From positions 62,001 to 126,000 of the forward strand of contig NZ_JACJVN010000033.1 in NCBI RefSeq assembly GCF_014212015.1: a stretch of 64,000 nt of DNA. Reading direction: 5' to 3'. How positions within the stretch are numbered: the stretch's first letter is position 1; the number at the start of each line of letters is the position of its first letter. Made by a program: the position numbers and the translations under genes. Shown here piece by piece: positions 33,305-42,254 of the stretch. The notes below the pieces were generated by a model. That model saw only the letters and a program-made list of their open reading frames with translations. It did not search any database and had not been told where the DNA came from. This DNA comes from Cohnella lubricantis. GTDB taxonomy: Bacteria; Bacillota; Bacilli; Paenibacillales; Paenibacillaceae.

Positions 33305-34150
33305 ATGCTGCATTGGTTGGACAGCGTTATTCTAGGAATCGTGGAAGGGCTGACCGAGTTCCTTCCGGTATCCTCGTCGGGACACATGATTCTGACGAAC
33401 AAGCTGCTAGGCTATGGGGAAGCGCCCGACATTCTCAAGACGTTCGAGGTTATCATTCAATTCGCGGCGATTCTGGCGATTGCGCTGGTCTATCGGCAGA
33501 AGATCTTGCAGGTATTCGGCATCGGCCATATGGAGAGCGTCAAAGGCCTAAGTGTGGACAAGCTGTCTGCGCGGCCGCGGTTAAATCTCCTTCATGTCGC
33601 GATCGCTATCGTCCCGGCGCTCGGGCTGGCCTTTATCTTGCGACACCCGATCAAGGAGCTGGGCTTCTCGCAGTATCCGGTGCTGCTCTCTCTGATCGTC
33701 GGCGGCATCTACATGTGGGTATCGGAGGCGCTCTATGACAAGGGGCAAATCAAGCGGACGGCTGAGACGATGGACGATATCTCTTACAAGCAGGCGTTGG
33801 TGATCGGATTGCTGCAATGCCTGTCGCTGTGGCCGGGCTTCTCTCGTTCCGGATCGACCATCGCTGCGGGGATGCTGTCAGGCCTCAGCTATCGAGCAGC
33901 CGCTGACTTCTCGTTCTTCATCGCCATTCCGGTCATGACGGTGGCGACGGGCTATGAACTGCTCGACAATCTGGGCAACTTCCGTTCGGAGGATATCGGC
34001 TTCTTCGTCACCGGCTTCCTCGTATCGTTCGCCGTAGCCTGGATCGTCATTGTCGGCTTCCTGCGAGTGATGCAGAAGGTAAAGCTTAAATATTTCGCCT
34101 GGTATCGCTTTGCCCTGGCGATTCTGTTCTATCTTTTCATAATGAGATAG
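33305..34150 (+). CDS. uppP: Undecaprenyl-diphosphatase UppP (BacA)
   Basis: This 281-residue integral membrane enzyme recycles undecaprenyl diphosphate for cell wall synthesis and can confer bacitracin resistance. The family motifs are complete: GIVEGLTEFLPVSSSGHMIL near residue 10 and LSLWPGFSRSGSTIAAGMLSG near residue 175, holding the catalytic Glu, Ser and Arg. Seven to eight hydrophobic segments are visible. It lies 28 bases after the phosphoesterase gene and is followed by a terminator. Confidence 0.96.
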   Translation: MLHWLDSVILGIVEGLTEFLPVSSSGHMILTNKLLGYGEAPDILKTFEVIIQFAAILAIALVYRQKILQVFGIGHMESVKGLSVDKLSARPRLNLLHVAIAIVPALGLAFILRHPIKELGFSQYPVLLSLIVGGIYMWVSEALYDKGQIKRTAETMDDISYKQALVIGLLQCLSLWPGFSRSGSTIAAGMLSGLSYRAAADFSFFIAIPVMTVATGYELLDNLGNFRSEDIGFFVTGFLVSFAVAWIVIVGFLRVMQKVKLKYFAWYRFALAILFYLFIMR

Positions 34151-34158
34151 CAAGCAAG

Positions 34159-34184
34159 GAGACGGTGACACCGTCTCTTTTTTA
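34159..34184 (+). terminator. Terminator after uppP
   Basis: GAGACGG (34159-34165) pairs with CCGTCTC (34171-34177), followed by TTTTTT. Confidence 0.85.
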
Positions 34185-34320
34185 TGAAAATGCTGGCGAA
34201 TTTTGTCGGATTTTTTGCAGATTTGCTTGCCCTTATCTTCCAAATCTCTTAAATTTAATATTAGAGTATTCTCATTTACTCATATAACTTCTACATGTAG
34301 GAGAGGGGGACCTGTGAAGA

Positions 34321-35421
34321 ATGCGCATGATGCCCATTTCTATGTGCCGCCCGGGGATGAGATTGGGCAAGAAGATCTACTCGGAAGAAGGCATCGTGCT
34401 GTTGGCGGAAGGCTATGAATTGACGGATTCGATGATCCAGAGGCTGCAGGATAAAGGCATCGGGTATTTGCACATCAACGATCCGCGCACGGAAGGTATT
34501 CAAATCCCGGAGATTCTGTCGGAAGAGACGCAGAAGCAGTCACTCTCCACCCTTCGCACCGTATTTCGCGAATTGGTCGATCAGCCGGGCAAGCGGCATA
34601 CCGGCGCCTATCCGTATGTGGGCCGATCCCTTCGCCAAGTCATGCACCTCGTGATGGACGACCTTCAGCGCAACCGCGATGCGATCATTATGCTGCTTAA
34701 CTTGAACACCTTGGACCATTATTTGTACATGCACTCGCTGAATGTCTGCGTCTACACGCTGCTGCTCGGAATGGGGCACGGCTACAGCAATGATCAATTG
34801 AATACGCTCGGACTCGGCGCGCTTCTTCACGACGTCGGCAAGATGAAGATCTCGCAGCAGCTGTTGAACAAGCCCGGAGCGTTAACCGCGGAAGAGTACG
34901 AAGAGATGAAGCGGCACGCGGAGTTCGGCTACCTGATGCTCAAGGATGAACCGAATATTCCGCTCCTCACCGCCCACTGCGCGTTCCAGCACCACGAGAG
35001 GCTTAACGGATCGGGGTATCCGCGCGCCTTGAAGGGCGATGAGATCCACGAGTATGCCAAGTGGATCGGCATTGTCGATTCGTATGACGCGATGACAGGA
35101 CACCGGGTATACCGCGAAGCGATGCTGCCTCACCAAGCGGTGGAGACGCTGTACGCGGGGAGCGATACCCTGTACGATACGGCGATGTTGAAGGTGTTCC
35201 GGGACAAGGTTGCCATCTATCCGGTCGGGATCACGGTAAGACTAACTACAGGGGAGTCGGCTGTCGTTGTCGACATCAACGCCGCCAGCATGCATCGGCC
35301 GATCGTTCGGGTCATCACGAACGAGGCGGGGGAGGACTTGGCTGCGCCATACGACATCGATCTCTCCAAGCAATTGTCGGTCATGATCGCCAAAGTAGAG
35401 ATCGGGCCTTCCGAGCGATAA
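34321..35421 (+). CDS. HD-GYP domain protein
   Basis: This 366-residue paralogue of the HD-GYP protein at 28750 has the same N-terminal layout (ISMCRPGMRLGKKIYSEEG). The HD-GYP domain shows HDVGKMKISQQLLNKPG, KRHAEFGYLML, HHERLNGSGYPRAL and IVDSYDAMTGHRVYRE. The metal ligands are present, and the GYP motif is intact. It should degrade cyclic di-GMP. GAGAGGGGGA ends ten bases before ATG 34321. The gene stands alone, with a terminator before and after, and has its own AT-rich promoter region. Confidence 0.9.
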   Translation: MRMMPISMCRPGMRLGKKIYSEEGIVLLAEGYELTDSMIQRLQDKGIGYLHINDPRTEGIQIPEILSEETQKQSLSTLRTVFRELVDQPGKRHTGAYPYVGRSLRQVMHLVMDDLQRNRDAIIMLLNLNTLDHYLYMHSLNVCVYTLLLGMGHGYSNDQLNTLGLGALLHDVGKMKISQQLLNKPGALTAEEYEEMKRHAEFGYLMLKDEPNIPLLTAHCAFQHHERLNGSGYPRALKGDEIHEYAKWIGIVDSYDAMTGHRVYREAMLPHQAVETLYAGSDTLYDTAMLKVFRDKVAIYPVGITVRLTTGESAVVVDINAASMHRPIVRVITNEAGEDLAAPYDIDLSKQLSVMIAKVEIGPSER

Positions 35422-35506
35422 GCCGCCATTCGATTCGATCGGATGATCGGTATAGGCCGAACAACCTGCTAGATGGCTGGCTGGAAGGCCGGAAGGCTGA
35501 GCGAAC

Positions 35507-35538
35507 AAGCTCCCGCATAAGGCCAATCGGGGGCTTTT
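35507..35538 (+). terminator. Terminator after HD-GYP gene
   Basis: AAGCTCCCG (35507-35515) pairs with CGGGGGCTT (35528-35536, one T-G pair), followed by TT and G. Confidence 0.75.
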
Positions 35539-35607
35539 GTTTGCATTCCGATAATCGGGCAAGTACAATTATCCTTATTAATGAAGTTTACGACAGGAGT
35601 ACTTGCC

Positions 35608-36762
35608 ATGCACGGCCTTACCGCTCAAGCGGAGTCTTACCGTTTCGCCCCGCCAACCCATTTGAGGCCATTATCGCCCGAATACGACCCTTGGGATCCG
35701 ATTCGCTCCTTGAAGCAATTCGGACGGCATACGCTGACAAGCGTGGAATTTACCGTAACCAACCTATGCAATATGCGCTGCGAGCATTGCGCCGTCGGCG
35801 ACAGCTTGTCCATGACCGAAGCGCCTCACTTGCCGATTGATCTCATCCTTCGCAAACTGGACGAAGTCGAGCATCTCGAGACCATCAGCTTAACCGGAGG
35901 AGAGCCGACGTTCCGCGAAGAGACGATCGACCGCATCATGCTGCCGCTGCTGAAGTACGCTCGCTCCAGAGGAATTCGGTCCCAGCTTAATTCGAATGTG
36001 ACGCTGGATTACAGCCGCTATGAGCGTATCGCTCCTTATCTGGACGTCATGCATATCTCCTTCAATTATACGGAAGCGAACGACTTCCATACGGTCGGCT
36101 TCGCTCATACAGCCCGGCCTGTCGGCAGAGCGGCAGCCGAACGGCTGTACGAACGCATGATGGACAATACGCGCAGGCTCTCTTCGGAAGGTTTGTTCGT
36201 ATCGGCTGAGTCCATGATCAACTTCCGCACGTATAACAAGATTAGCGAAATACATAGGCTTATCGTAGAGATGGGCTGCAAGCGCCATGAAGTGCATCCG
36301 ATGTATCCGAGCTCATTCGCTTCGGAGCTGCCGGTGCTGTCGCGGAATCAGATGAGGGAAGCGATCGAAGACCTGCTCGACCATCGCGACCCAAGCGTCT
36401 GGATGCTGTTCGGCACGCTGCCGTTCTTCGCCTGCGGAGAAGATCCGAAGGAGCGGGAGCTGTTCCTTCGGCTGTTGAACGAGCGGAACGTCACCGTCCG
36501 CAACGACCCGGATGGCCGCAACCGCGTGAACGTCAACTTGTTCAGCGGCGATGTGTACGTGACGGACTTCGCTTCCATTCCGCCGTTCGGCAATGTGAAG
36601 AAGGAGAAGCTGGACGACGTCTTCGCCAAGTGGCAGGCTCACCCAATGCAGGGCCGAGTGAATTGCCACTGCCCGTCCGCAAGCTGCTGCGGCCCCAATC
36701 TGCTCGTGTCCGACATGTATTTCAAAGACGTGGATTTCACCCGGCGGCAAGCCTTGATTTAA
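35608..36762 (+). CDS. yfkAB: Radical SAM/CxCxxxxC protein YfkAB
   Basis: This 384-residue radical SAM protein matches the YfkAB group. The SAM cluster motif is CNMRCEHC near residue 54-61, followed by SLTGGEPTFREE. The signature C-terminal motif CHCPSASCCGP near residue 357 gives the CxCxxxxC pattern that names the family. ATG 35608 has AGGAG eight bases upstream; the in-frame ATG 35581 has none. Substrate and product are unknown. The gene lies alone between terminator and CNNM gene. Confidence 0.93.
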   Translation: MHGLTAQAESYRFAPPTHLRPLSPEYDPWDPIRSLKQFGRHTLTSVEFTVTNLCNMRCEHCAVGDSLSMTEAPHLPIDLILRKLDEVEHLETISLTGGEPTFREETIDRIMLPLLKYARSRGIRSQLNSNVTLDYSRYERIAPYLDVMHISFNYTEANDFHTVGFAHTARPVGRAAAERLYERMMDNTRRLSSEGLFVSAESMINFRTYNKISEIHRLIVEMGCKRHEVHPMYPSSFASELPVLSRNQMREAIEDLLDHRDPSVWMLFGTLPFFACGEDPKERELFLRLLNERNVTVRNDPDGRNRVNVNLFSGDVYVTDFASIPPFGNVKKEKLDDVFAKWQAHPMQGRVNCHCPSASCCGPNLLVSDMYFKDVDFTRRQALI

Positions 36763-36828
36763 GGTTAAGGACAGCCATTCGATGCCGCGCCGCGGATATT
36801 CACGATATGAAGGGGTGCCTGCACTACA

Positions 36829-38223
36829 TTGCATACAGACTTGTTATGGGGCTCAATCTTGTGGAATTTAGTCGTTGTACTTATTCTGGTCTTCTTAAAC
36901 GGATTCTTCGTCGCAGCCGAGTTCGCTTTGGTCAAAGTGCGCCAGAGCCGGCTCACCCAGCTTGTCAATGAAGGCAACGCCAGGGCCAAATATGCGCTGA
37001 AGGTGAACCGCAAGCTGGATGTCTACCTGTCGGCCACGCAGCTCGGCATTACGCTCGCATCGCTGGGCCTTGGCTGGACAGGCGAGCCGGCGATCGCCGA
37101 CTTGATCGTAGAGCCGCTGCTGTACCGATTCGACGTGACGGACGAGACCGTTGTGCATACGATATCGGCGATCATCGCCTTTATCGTCATTACGTTCATG
37201 CATATCGTGCTGGGCGAGCTCGCGCCTAAGTCGCTTGCGATTCAGCGGTCGGAAGGCGTGTCCCTCTGGTTGTCTTGGCCTCTCTTGATGTTCTACCGCG
37301 TCTTCCTCCCGGCGATCTGGCTTCTGAACGGCTCCGCCAACCTGCTGCTGCGAACGATCGGCGTCAGGCCGGCAAGCGAGCACGATGCGGCGCATACGGA
37401 AGAGGAAATTCGAATTCTGATGAACGAGAGCGCGAAGAGCGGCATTATCGACAAGGAAGAGATGACGCTGTTCGACAACGTGTTCGAATTCTCGGACCGC
37501 GTCGCTCGGGAAGTGATGCTTCCGCGTACGGACATGGATTGCATGTTCACGAACGCGCCGTTCCGCGAGAATATGAAGATGGTGTACGAGACGAGGCACA
37601 CGAGATATCCGGTCGCGGTAGAGGACAAGGATCAGATCATCGGGTTCGTGCACATCACCGATCTGCTTACTGCCGATCCGGACGAGGAGCATGATCTTCG
37701 CGAATTCCTGCGCCCGATCTTAAGCGTGCCGGAATCGATGGAGATCAGCAAAGTACTGAAGCTTATGCAGAAGCGCAAGTCGCAGCTGGCGATCGTCATT
37801 GACGAATACGGCGGCACGGCGGGGATGCTGACGGCGGAGACGATTCTCGAGGAGATCGTCGGCGAGATTCACGATGAATTCGACGACGAGCTGCCGAGCG
37901 TCGTGACCAAAGGAGAGATCACTTCCGTCGAAGGGCGGATGCTGATCGAAGACATCAATGACATGTTCGGCCTCGATATTGACGACGAAGAGGTCGATTC
38001 GATCGGCGGCTGGCTGTTCCGCAATCTAGAAGGCAACATCGAGAAGGGGCGCAAATGGCTCCACCAAGGCTATGTCTTCGAGATCGCGCAGACCGAACGG
38101 CTGCGAGTGCTGCGAGTGCACATTTATCGCAACAAGAATACGAATAAGACGGAAGCGGGAGGATTAGACAAATCGGCGGACGCGCCATCCGGATCGGCGC
38201 CAACGAACGCAACGAATGATTGA
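36829..38223 (+). CDS. CNNM/CorC-type membrane protein (hemolysin-family UPF0053)
   Basis: This 464-residue protein has four transmembrane segments in an N-terminal CNNM (DUF21) domain, starting with VVVLILVFLNGFFVAAEFALV. Two CBS domains (about residues 215-335, with LPRTDMDCMF and YPVAVEDKDQIIGFVHI) and a C-terminal CorC_HlyC domain follow. This family is linked to Mg2+/Co2+ transport and homeostasis rather than haemolysis. The start is TTG 36829; AAGGGG lies 13 bases upstream, so initiation may be weak. A strong terminator follows. Confidence 0.92.
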   Translation: MHTDLLWGSILWNLVVVLILVFLNGFFVAAEFALVKVRQSRLTQLVNEGNARAKYALKVNRKLDVYLSATQLGITLASLGLGWTGEPAIADLIVEPLLYRFDVTDETVVHTISAIIAFIVITFMHIVLGELAPKSLAIQRSEGVSLWLSWPLLMFYRVFLPAIWLLNGSANLLLRTIGVRPASEHDAAHTEEEIRILMNESAKSGIIDKEEMTLFDNVFEFSDRVAREVMLPRTDMDCMFTNAPFRENMKMVYETRHTRYPVAVEDKDQIIGFVHITDLLTADPDEEHDLREFLRPILSVPESMEISKVLKLMQKRKSQLAIVIDEYGGTAGMLTAETILEEIVGEIHDEFDDELPSVVTKGEITSVEGRMLIEDINDMFGLDIDDEEVDSIGGWLFRNLEGNIEKGRKWLHQGYVFEIAQTERLRVLRVHIYRNKNTNKTEAGGLDKSADAPSGSAPTNATND

Positions 38224-38306
38224 CCCGCGAAGCGCGTGATCGCCGCCATTGTCCGCCGGATAACGGGATTCAAACGGCGGTGCTTAACGCCATGCGCCAT
38301 ACGCAG

Positions 38307-38349
38307 AGCTCACCTTAGGGCATTAGTCCCCTAGGGTGAGCTTTTTTTA
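38307..38349 (+). terminator. Terminator after CNNM/CorC gene
   Basis: AGCTCACC (38307-38314) pairs with GGTGAGCT (38335-38342), extended by TAGGG/CCCTA, followed by seven T. Confidence 0.88.
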
Positions 38350-38416
38350 GTATAGCTAAGCCTGTCTTGAAATGGCCGTTCGAATACAGCAAAGTCAATT
38401 TTTGGCTTGGCCTCAA

Positions 38417-38445
38417 GTCATTCGCCTACTTCCCCCACATACAAT
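38417..38445 (+). promoter_or_regulatory. Sigma-E-type promoter of cotJ operon
   Basis: GTCATTC (38417-38423) and CATACAAT (38438-38445) are 14 bases apart, matching the mother-cell sigma-E consensus; the -10 is perfect. It precedes cotJA by 44 bases, and cotJ is a sigma-E operon in Bacillus subtilis. Confidence 0.8.
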
Positions 38446-38488
38446 TAGGAGAGAATGCTCACTTCGGTGCCAAGAAGGAGGTAAGACC

Positions 38489-38716
38489 TTGTACGACGAC
38501 CAATGGAGAGTGTGGAAGCCGTACGTGAGTCCGTGGGATCCCTGTCCGCCGATTCTGGAGAAAGCGTATGTCGTGCCGCCCCAACTGTTCTTGGGCTTCC
38601 AACCGATGAATATGCCGCAATTCTCGCTTGACGAAGCGCTATACAGAGGGACGCTGTGGCCGGCGCTCTACAGTCCGTATCCGTCGCGCCGCAGCGCCGA
38701 CGTCAAAGGGGGGTGA
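38489..38716 (+). CDS. cotJA: Spore coat-associated protein CotJA
   Basis: This 75-residue protein matches CotJA of the inner spore coat. It shows the typical WKPYVSPWDPCPPI near residue 7, LEKAYVVPPQLFLGFQP and a final SLDEALYRGTLWPALYSPY. Translation starts at TTG 38489 with AAGGAGG seven bases upstream; the longer in-frame reading upstream of this site has no ribosome binding site. It is the first gene of a cotJABC operon driven by a sigma-E-type promoter. Confidence 0.92.
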   Translation: MYDDQWRVWKPYVSPWDPCPPILEKAYVVPPQLFLGFQPMNMPQFSLDEALYRGTLWPALYSPYPSRRSADVKGG

Positions 38717-38722
38717 GCCGGG

Positions 38723-39058
38723 ATGGCGGAACGCCAAGAGGGCCAAGAGGGCCAAGGGAACGAGGAGGTTCAGCAGGAAGCGGATCGTCATGGGACGTCC
38801 GTACCAGGAGATGCCAAGTACGTCGCCGAGCTGGAGCAGCTTCAGAAGGTGGACTTCGCGCTGGTGGAGCTGACGCTCTATCTGGATACCCATCCGTACG
38901 ACATGCAAGCCCTTCAGCAGTTCAATCAGCTGACCCAGCAGCGCATGCAGATGGCTCATGCGTTCGAGATCAAGTACGGTCCGTTGCTGCAGTTCGGCCA
39001 TAGCTTCAGCCGATTTCCCTGGCAATGGTCGCAGTCGCCGTGGCCATGGCAAGTATGA
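38723..39058 (+). CDS. cotJB: Spore coat protein CotJB
   Basis: This 111-residue protein matches CotJB over residues 33-110: YVAELEQLQKVDFALVELTLYLDTHP, then DMQALQQFNQLTQQR, ending in a Trp/Pro-rich tail SRFPWQWSQSPWPWQV. The first 32 residues are an added Gln/Glu/Gly-rich stretch (EGQEGQGNEE) encoded partly by 9-bp repeats and not found in the usual 87-residue form. It lies six bases after cotJA. Confidence 0.92.
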   Translation: MAERQEGQEGQGNEEVQQEADRHGTSVPGDAKYVAELEQLQKVDFALVELTLYLDTHPYDMQALQQFNQLTQQRMQMAHAFEIKYGPLLQFGHSFSRFPWQWSQSPWPWQV

Positions 39059-39070
39059 GGAGGGGCGCGA

Positions 39071-39640
39071 ATGTGGATTTATGAGAAAAAGCTGCAGTAT
39101 CCCGTCAGAGTCAGCAAATGCGATCCTCGGATGGCGCGGTACCTGATCGAGCAATATGGAGGAGCAGATGGCGAGCTGTCCGCAGCTCTTCGGTATTTGA
39201 ACCAGCGTTATACGATCCCGGACCGAGTCGTCGGCTTGCTTAATGACATTGGCACGGAAGAATTCGCGCACCTCGAGATGATTGCGACGATGGTCTATAA
39301 GCTGACGAAGGATGCGACGCCTGAGCAGCTTGAAGCTGCCGGATTGGGCCCGCATTTCGTCAACCATGACAAAGCGCTGTTCTATCAAGACGCTTCGGGC
39401 AATCCGTGGACGGCGACTTACATTCAAGCCAAGGGAGATCCGATTGCCGACTTGTATGAAGACATCGCGGCGGAGGAGAAAGCGCGGGCGACGTATCAGT
39501 GGCTGATCGACTATACGGATGATGTCGATATCCAAGACGCGCTGAAGTTCCTCAGGGAGCGCGAGGTCGTTCACTCGCAGCGCTTCCGGGAAGCGGTGGA
39601 GATTCTGAAGGCGGACCGGGAGCAGAAGAAGATTTTCTGA
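39071..39640 (+). CDS. cotJC: Spore coat protein CotJC, manganese catalase family
   Basis: This 189-residue protein belongs to the manganese catalase family and is a coat component of the mother-cell compartment. It shows MWIYEKKLQYPV at the start, a ferritin-like helix bundle with EQYGGADGELSAALRYLNQRY, the EEFAHLEMIATMVYKL helix carrying the dimanganese ligands, and a late helix with EEKARATYQWLID and EVVHSQRF. The order cotJA-cotJB-cotJC is intact, and the operon ends in a terminator. Confidence 0.95.
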   Translation: MWIYEKKLQYPVRVSKCDPRMARYLIEQYGGADGELSAALRYLNQRYTIPDRVVGLLNDIGTEEFAHLEMIATMVYKLTKDATPEQLEAAGLGPHFVNHDKALFYQDASGNPWTATYIQAKGDPIADLYEDIAAEEKARATYQWLIDYTDDVDIQDALKFLREREVVHSQRFREAVEILKADREQKKIF

Positions 39641-39671
39641 CAGGGAGGCTGGTGCTTAACGGGGAATAGAG

Positions 39672-39712
39672 AAGGCTGCCCGAACCGGTGATGCCGGTCT
39701 TAGGCAGCCTTT
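39672..39712 (+). terminator. Terminator of cotJ operon
   Basis: AAGGCTGCC (39672-39680) pairs with GGCAGCCTT (39703-39711), with ACCGG/CCGGT inside. It also separates the convergent glycosidase gene. Confidence 0.82.
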
Positions 39713-39737
39713 GCTGTTGAAGTAGATAGGATAGCCA

Positions 39738-40817
39738 TTACTTAAAGAATAAGAAGTTCGTCGCGAGCGGCCGCAGCTGTCCGTCGGAAGGATGATTCAC
39801 GATCCGATCTTTGAAAATCAAGGTGCTGGAACCGCCGCCGTCGAGGTTATAGCCGTCAACTGTGCCGTAGCGGGCGAGCAGCAGCTGTATCTCCTCCAGC
39901 GTCGCGCCGGAGCTGCCGTTCTCGTCCCGGCCATCGATGACTAGGAACAAGATTTGATTGTCCTTGTAGCTCGCGATAACGGTACGCGGCGCGCGATTCG
40001 GGCTTGTCTGCCACTTGGATGGAATCGCTAGATTGACGCCGTTCTTGCGGAGCATGGGCACGAATGAAGCGCCGAACGTCGGGTTCAGCTTGTCCAATTG
40101 GGCTTGGCTGGAGAACCGGCCGCCGATCAGCTTCAACTGATCGTTCAAGCCGACGAAGAACAGGTCGTTATAGGACGCTTCGAAGCCGTTCACGTATTTG
40201 CCGTTCACGACCGTCGTGCTGAGCGGATACCGCTTGCCCCGCGCATCGGCGAAGCCGCCGGCGTTGACGCCTGCGATCGCTCCGGTTCGGCGCACAGCCT
40301 CGAGCGTCGTCTCCGATCCGCCGAACTTGTCCTTGCCGAGGGCGAGCTTCATCCCTTCGGCGCTCTTCAACTGAACCTTGAGCGCATAGCCGCTGAAGCG
40401 CTGAGCCTGTATGGCGAACAGCTGAGCTCGCAGATTGCTTGACTGCACCGAATCGATCTGCTTGCCGAGCTTGCTTGTGATGCGAGTGTCATAGATCTGT
40501 GCGGGACGGTTCACTTGCGCGGCAGCAGTCTTCATGATCGCGTCCATCGACTCGTTCGTCTTGACATACAGCTCGGACACTTGCTTGATCGATTGCGAGA
40601 TCTGCCCGGCGATGACCGCCGCATCGTTCAGGCCGTTCGATGTGCCGCTCGAATATTGGGAGAGACGAGGCGCGTCCGGAAGAGACGCCTGGCTTGCTCC
40701 GCTGTCAACCAACGTAATGCTGAAGTTCGTAATTGATAACCATATCATCAATCCGATGAACGGAGCGCAGGCGAGCAGGACGGTCCGGTTCAACCGTTGG
40801 ATAGGTGACAAGGTCAT
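39738..40817 (-). CDS. Phosphodiester glycosidase (NAGPA-type), membrane anchored
   Basis: This 359-residue minus-strand protein has an N-terminal membrane anchor (TVLLACAPFIGLMIWLSIT) and an extracellular phosphodiester glycosidase domain like that of the human uncovering enzyme and Bacillus YfdE/YngK-type proteins. Landmarks are GAIAGVNAGGFADARGKRYP near residue 180, the strand NQILFLVIDGRDENGSSGATLEE and the family signature YNLDGGGSSTLIF with its catalytic Asp. It probably acts on cell wall sugar phosphodiesters. It overlaps its upstream partner gene by four bases. Confidence 0.9.
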   Translation of the reverse strand: MTLSPIQRLNRTVLLACAPFIGLMIWLSITNFSITLVDSGASQASLPDAPRLSQYSSGTSNGLNDAAVIAGQISQSIKQVSELYVKTNESMDAIMKTAAAQVNRPAQIYDTRITSKLGKQIDSVQSSNLRAQLFAIQAQRFSGYALKVQLKSAEGMKLALGKDKFGGSETTLEAVRRTGAIAGVNAGGFADARGKRYPLSTTVVNGKYVNGFEASYNDLFFVGLNDQLKLIGGRFSSQAQLDKLNPTFGASFVPMLRKNGVNLAIPSKWQTSPNRAPRTVIASYKDNQILFLVIDGRDENGSSGATLEEIQLLLARYGTVDGYNLDGGGSSTLIFKDRIVNHPSDGQLRPLATNFLFFK

Positions 40818-41236
40818 TTCAACACGTCCAGATTTTTCTTTAATTGATCCAGTTGCTGCTTGAGCTCGCTGATTTGGGTATACAGCTTGTTGCTGCTGTC
40901 GGTCTTATCGGATGCGTTATCCTTGTTGAACGTCAGCAATTCGTTGAGTGACTGGACTTTGGACTCGAGCTCCGCCATCTCGCTCTCGTAGCTGGCGCGC
41001 ATCTCTTGCAATTGCTTCGTATAGTCGGCTTGCACGGCTTCGATCTGGCGGGCAGTCTGGGCGCTGAGATCGGCGGACAATTGCTGCTTCACGTGATCGG
41101 TGTACCATATGGCTCCTGCGATGCCGGCTCCGATGAGCACGACCCACAGCGCGATGTACGGGAGGATGGACGGTCTGGTTCGGGGGCGCGTTCGCCGCTC
41201 TTCGGTGCTGGCGATCACTGGCATGTTCGTACTCAT
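40814..41236 (-). CDS. Membrane-anchored coiled-coil protein
   Basis: This 140-residue protein has a basic N-terminal tail, one transmembrane helix (about residues 24-45, LPYIALWVVLIGAGIAGAIWY) and an extracellular coiled coil to the end (LSADLSAQTARQIEAVQADYTKQL, SELKQQLDQLKKNL). It overlaps the glycosidase gene by four bases, so the two are co-translated and probably act together at the cell envelope. The coiled coil may present or multimerise the enzyme. No enzymatic motif. Confidence 0.75.
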   Translation of the reverse strand: MSTNMPVIASTEERRTRPRTRPSILPYIALWVVLIGAGIAGAIWYTDHVKQQLSADLSAQTARQIEAVQADYTKQLQEMRASYESEMAELESKVQSLNELLTFNKDNASDKTDSSNKLYTQISELKQQLDQLKKNLDVLK

Positions 41237-41414
41237 AATAGTAACTGCTTCACCTCTAATTCCTTGCTGCTAGTCATTGTTGAGACCCTATTGTAGCATA
41301 AGCTTTGATAGAATCACCGCAATAATTGACGTTATTTGTCGGTAAAGGTTGCTTGTCCAAACAGGAATTCGTTATGATGGGAAAAAGTACTTCATCATCC
41401 CCAAGGAGCTGGAC

Positions 41415-42092
41415 ATGACGAACGCTGGATTGCCGGAAGCGGTACTATTTGACTTGGACGGAACGCTCTTCCGCACCGAGACATTGCTGGAGACGGTACA
41501 CCGCAGAGTATTTGAGACGCTGCGCGAGGAAGGGTTATATACGTCGGAGGAGCCGCCGGTGGAACGGCTGCTGGGCTCGCTCGGCATGCTGCTCGAGCAT
41601 ATCTGGCAGCGGGTCATGCCGGACGGTTCCCCGGAAGCGCACGAGAGAGCTAATGAGCTATTGCTGCGCTATGAGATTGAGGAGCTGGAGAAGGGGATCG
41701 GCGAATTGTACCCAGGCGTTCCCGAGACGCTGCGCAAGCTGCGGGAGCGGGGCATTCGGTTGTTCGTGGCGAGCAATGGCCTCGAGCAATATGTGAAGGA
41801 AGTGCCGAGGCTTAGAGGCATCGCGGATCTGTTCGAGGGCTTCTACAGCGCTGGCGAATACGCCACGCAGACGAAGGCGGAGCTGGTACGCATTCTACTG
41901 GAGAAGCATGGGGTCCGGTCGGCTTGGATGGTCGGCGACCGTTCATCTGACGTGGAGGCGGGCAAGCAGAACGGCCTCTTCGTCGTCGGCTGCGATTACG
42001 CGGGCTTCCGCCGCGAAGGCGAGCTTGACGGCGCGGACGCGCTCATCGGAAGCTTCGCAGATCTGGAGCAGCTGATCGCGCAGCGCGCGTGA
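41415..42092 (+). CDS. HAD-family hydrolase (phosphatase)
   Basis: This 225-residue haloacid dehalogenase-type phosphatase has motif I VLFDLDGTLFRTE with the two catalytic Asp residues, motif II LFVASNG, the cap domain between them, and the motif III/IV region KAELVRILLEKHG followed by MVGDRSSDVEAGKQNG. ATG 41415 is chosen because AAGGAG lies seven bases upstream; the earlier in-frame start has no site. Substrate unknown. A 450-base repeat-rich gap follows. Confidence 0.9.
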   Translation: MTNAGLPEAVLFDLDGTLFRTETLLETVHRRVFETLREEGLYTSEEPPVERLLGSLGMLLEHIWQRVMPDGSPEAHERANELLLRYEIEELEKGIGELYPGVPETLRKLRERGIRLFVASNGLEQYVKEVPRLRGIADLFEGFYSAGEYATQTKAELVRILLEKHGVRSAWMVGDRSSDVEAGKQNGLFVVGCDYAGFRREGELDGADALIGSFADLEQLIAQRA

Positions 42093-42151
42093 GCGAGCAG
42101 ATCAGCGACAGCGGCGCAGAAGCGCGAGGTCGCCGGGATGGATACGCTAGC

Positions 42152-42219
42152 AAGCCGGCGAAGCCGGGATAGGGAGCGACGGAAGGCGCGTGAACGAGCT
42201 GTAAGCCGGCGAAGCCGGG
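42152..42219. repeat. 17-bp direct repeat, two copies
   Basis: AAGCCGGCGAAGCCGGG occurs at 42152-42168 and at 42203-42219, 51 bases apart, directly after the HAD gene. The copies lie in a 457-base stretch (42093-42549) without a gene, probably eroded or duplicated intergenic DNA. Confidence 0.75.
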
Positions 42220-42254
42220 TTAGGATCGGCGAGCGCTGCCGCTATACCTGCAAG

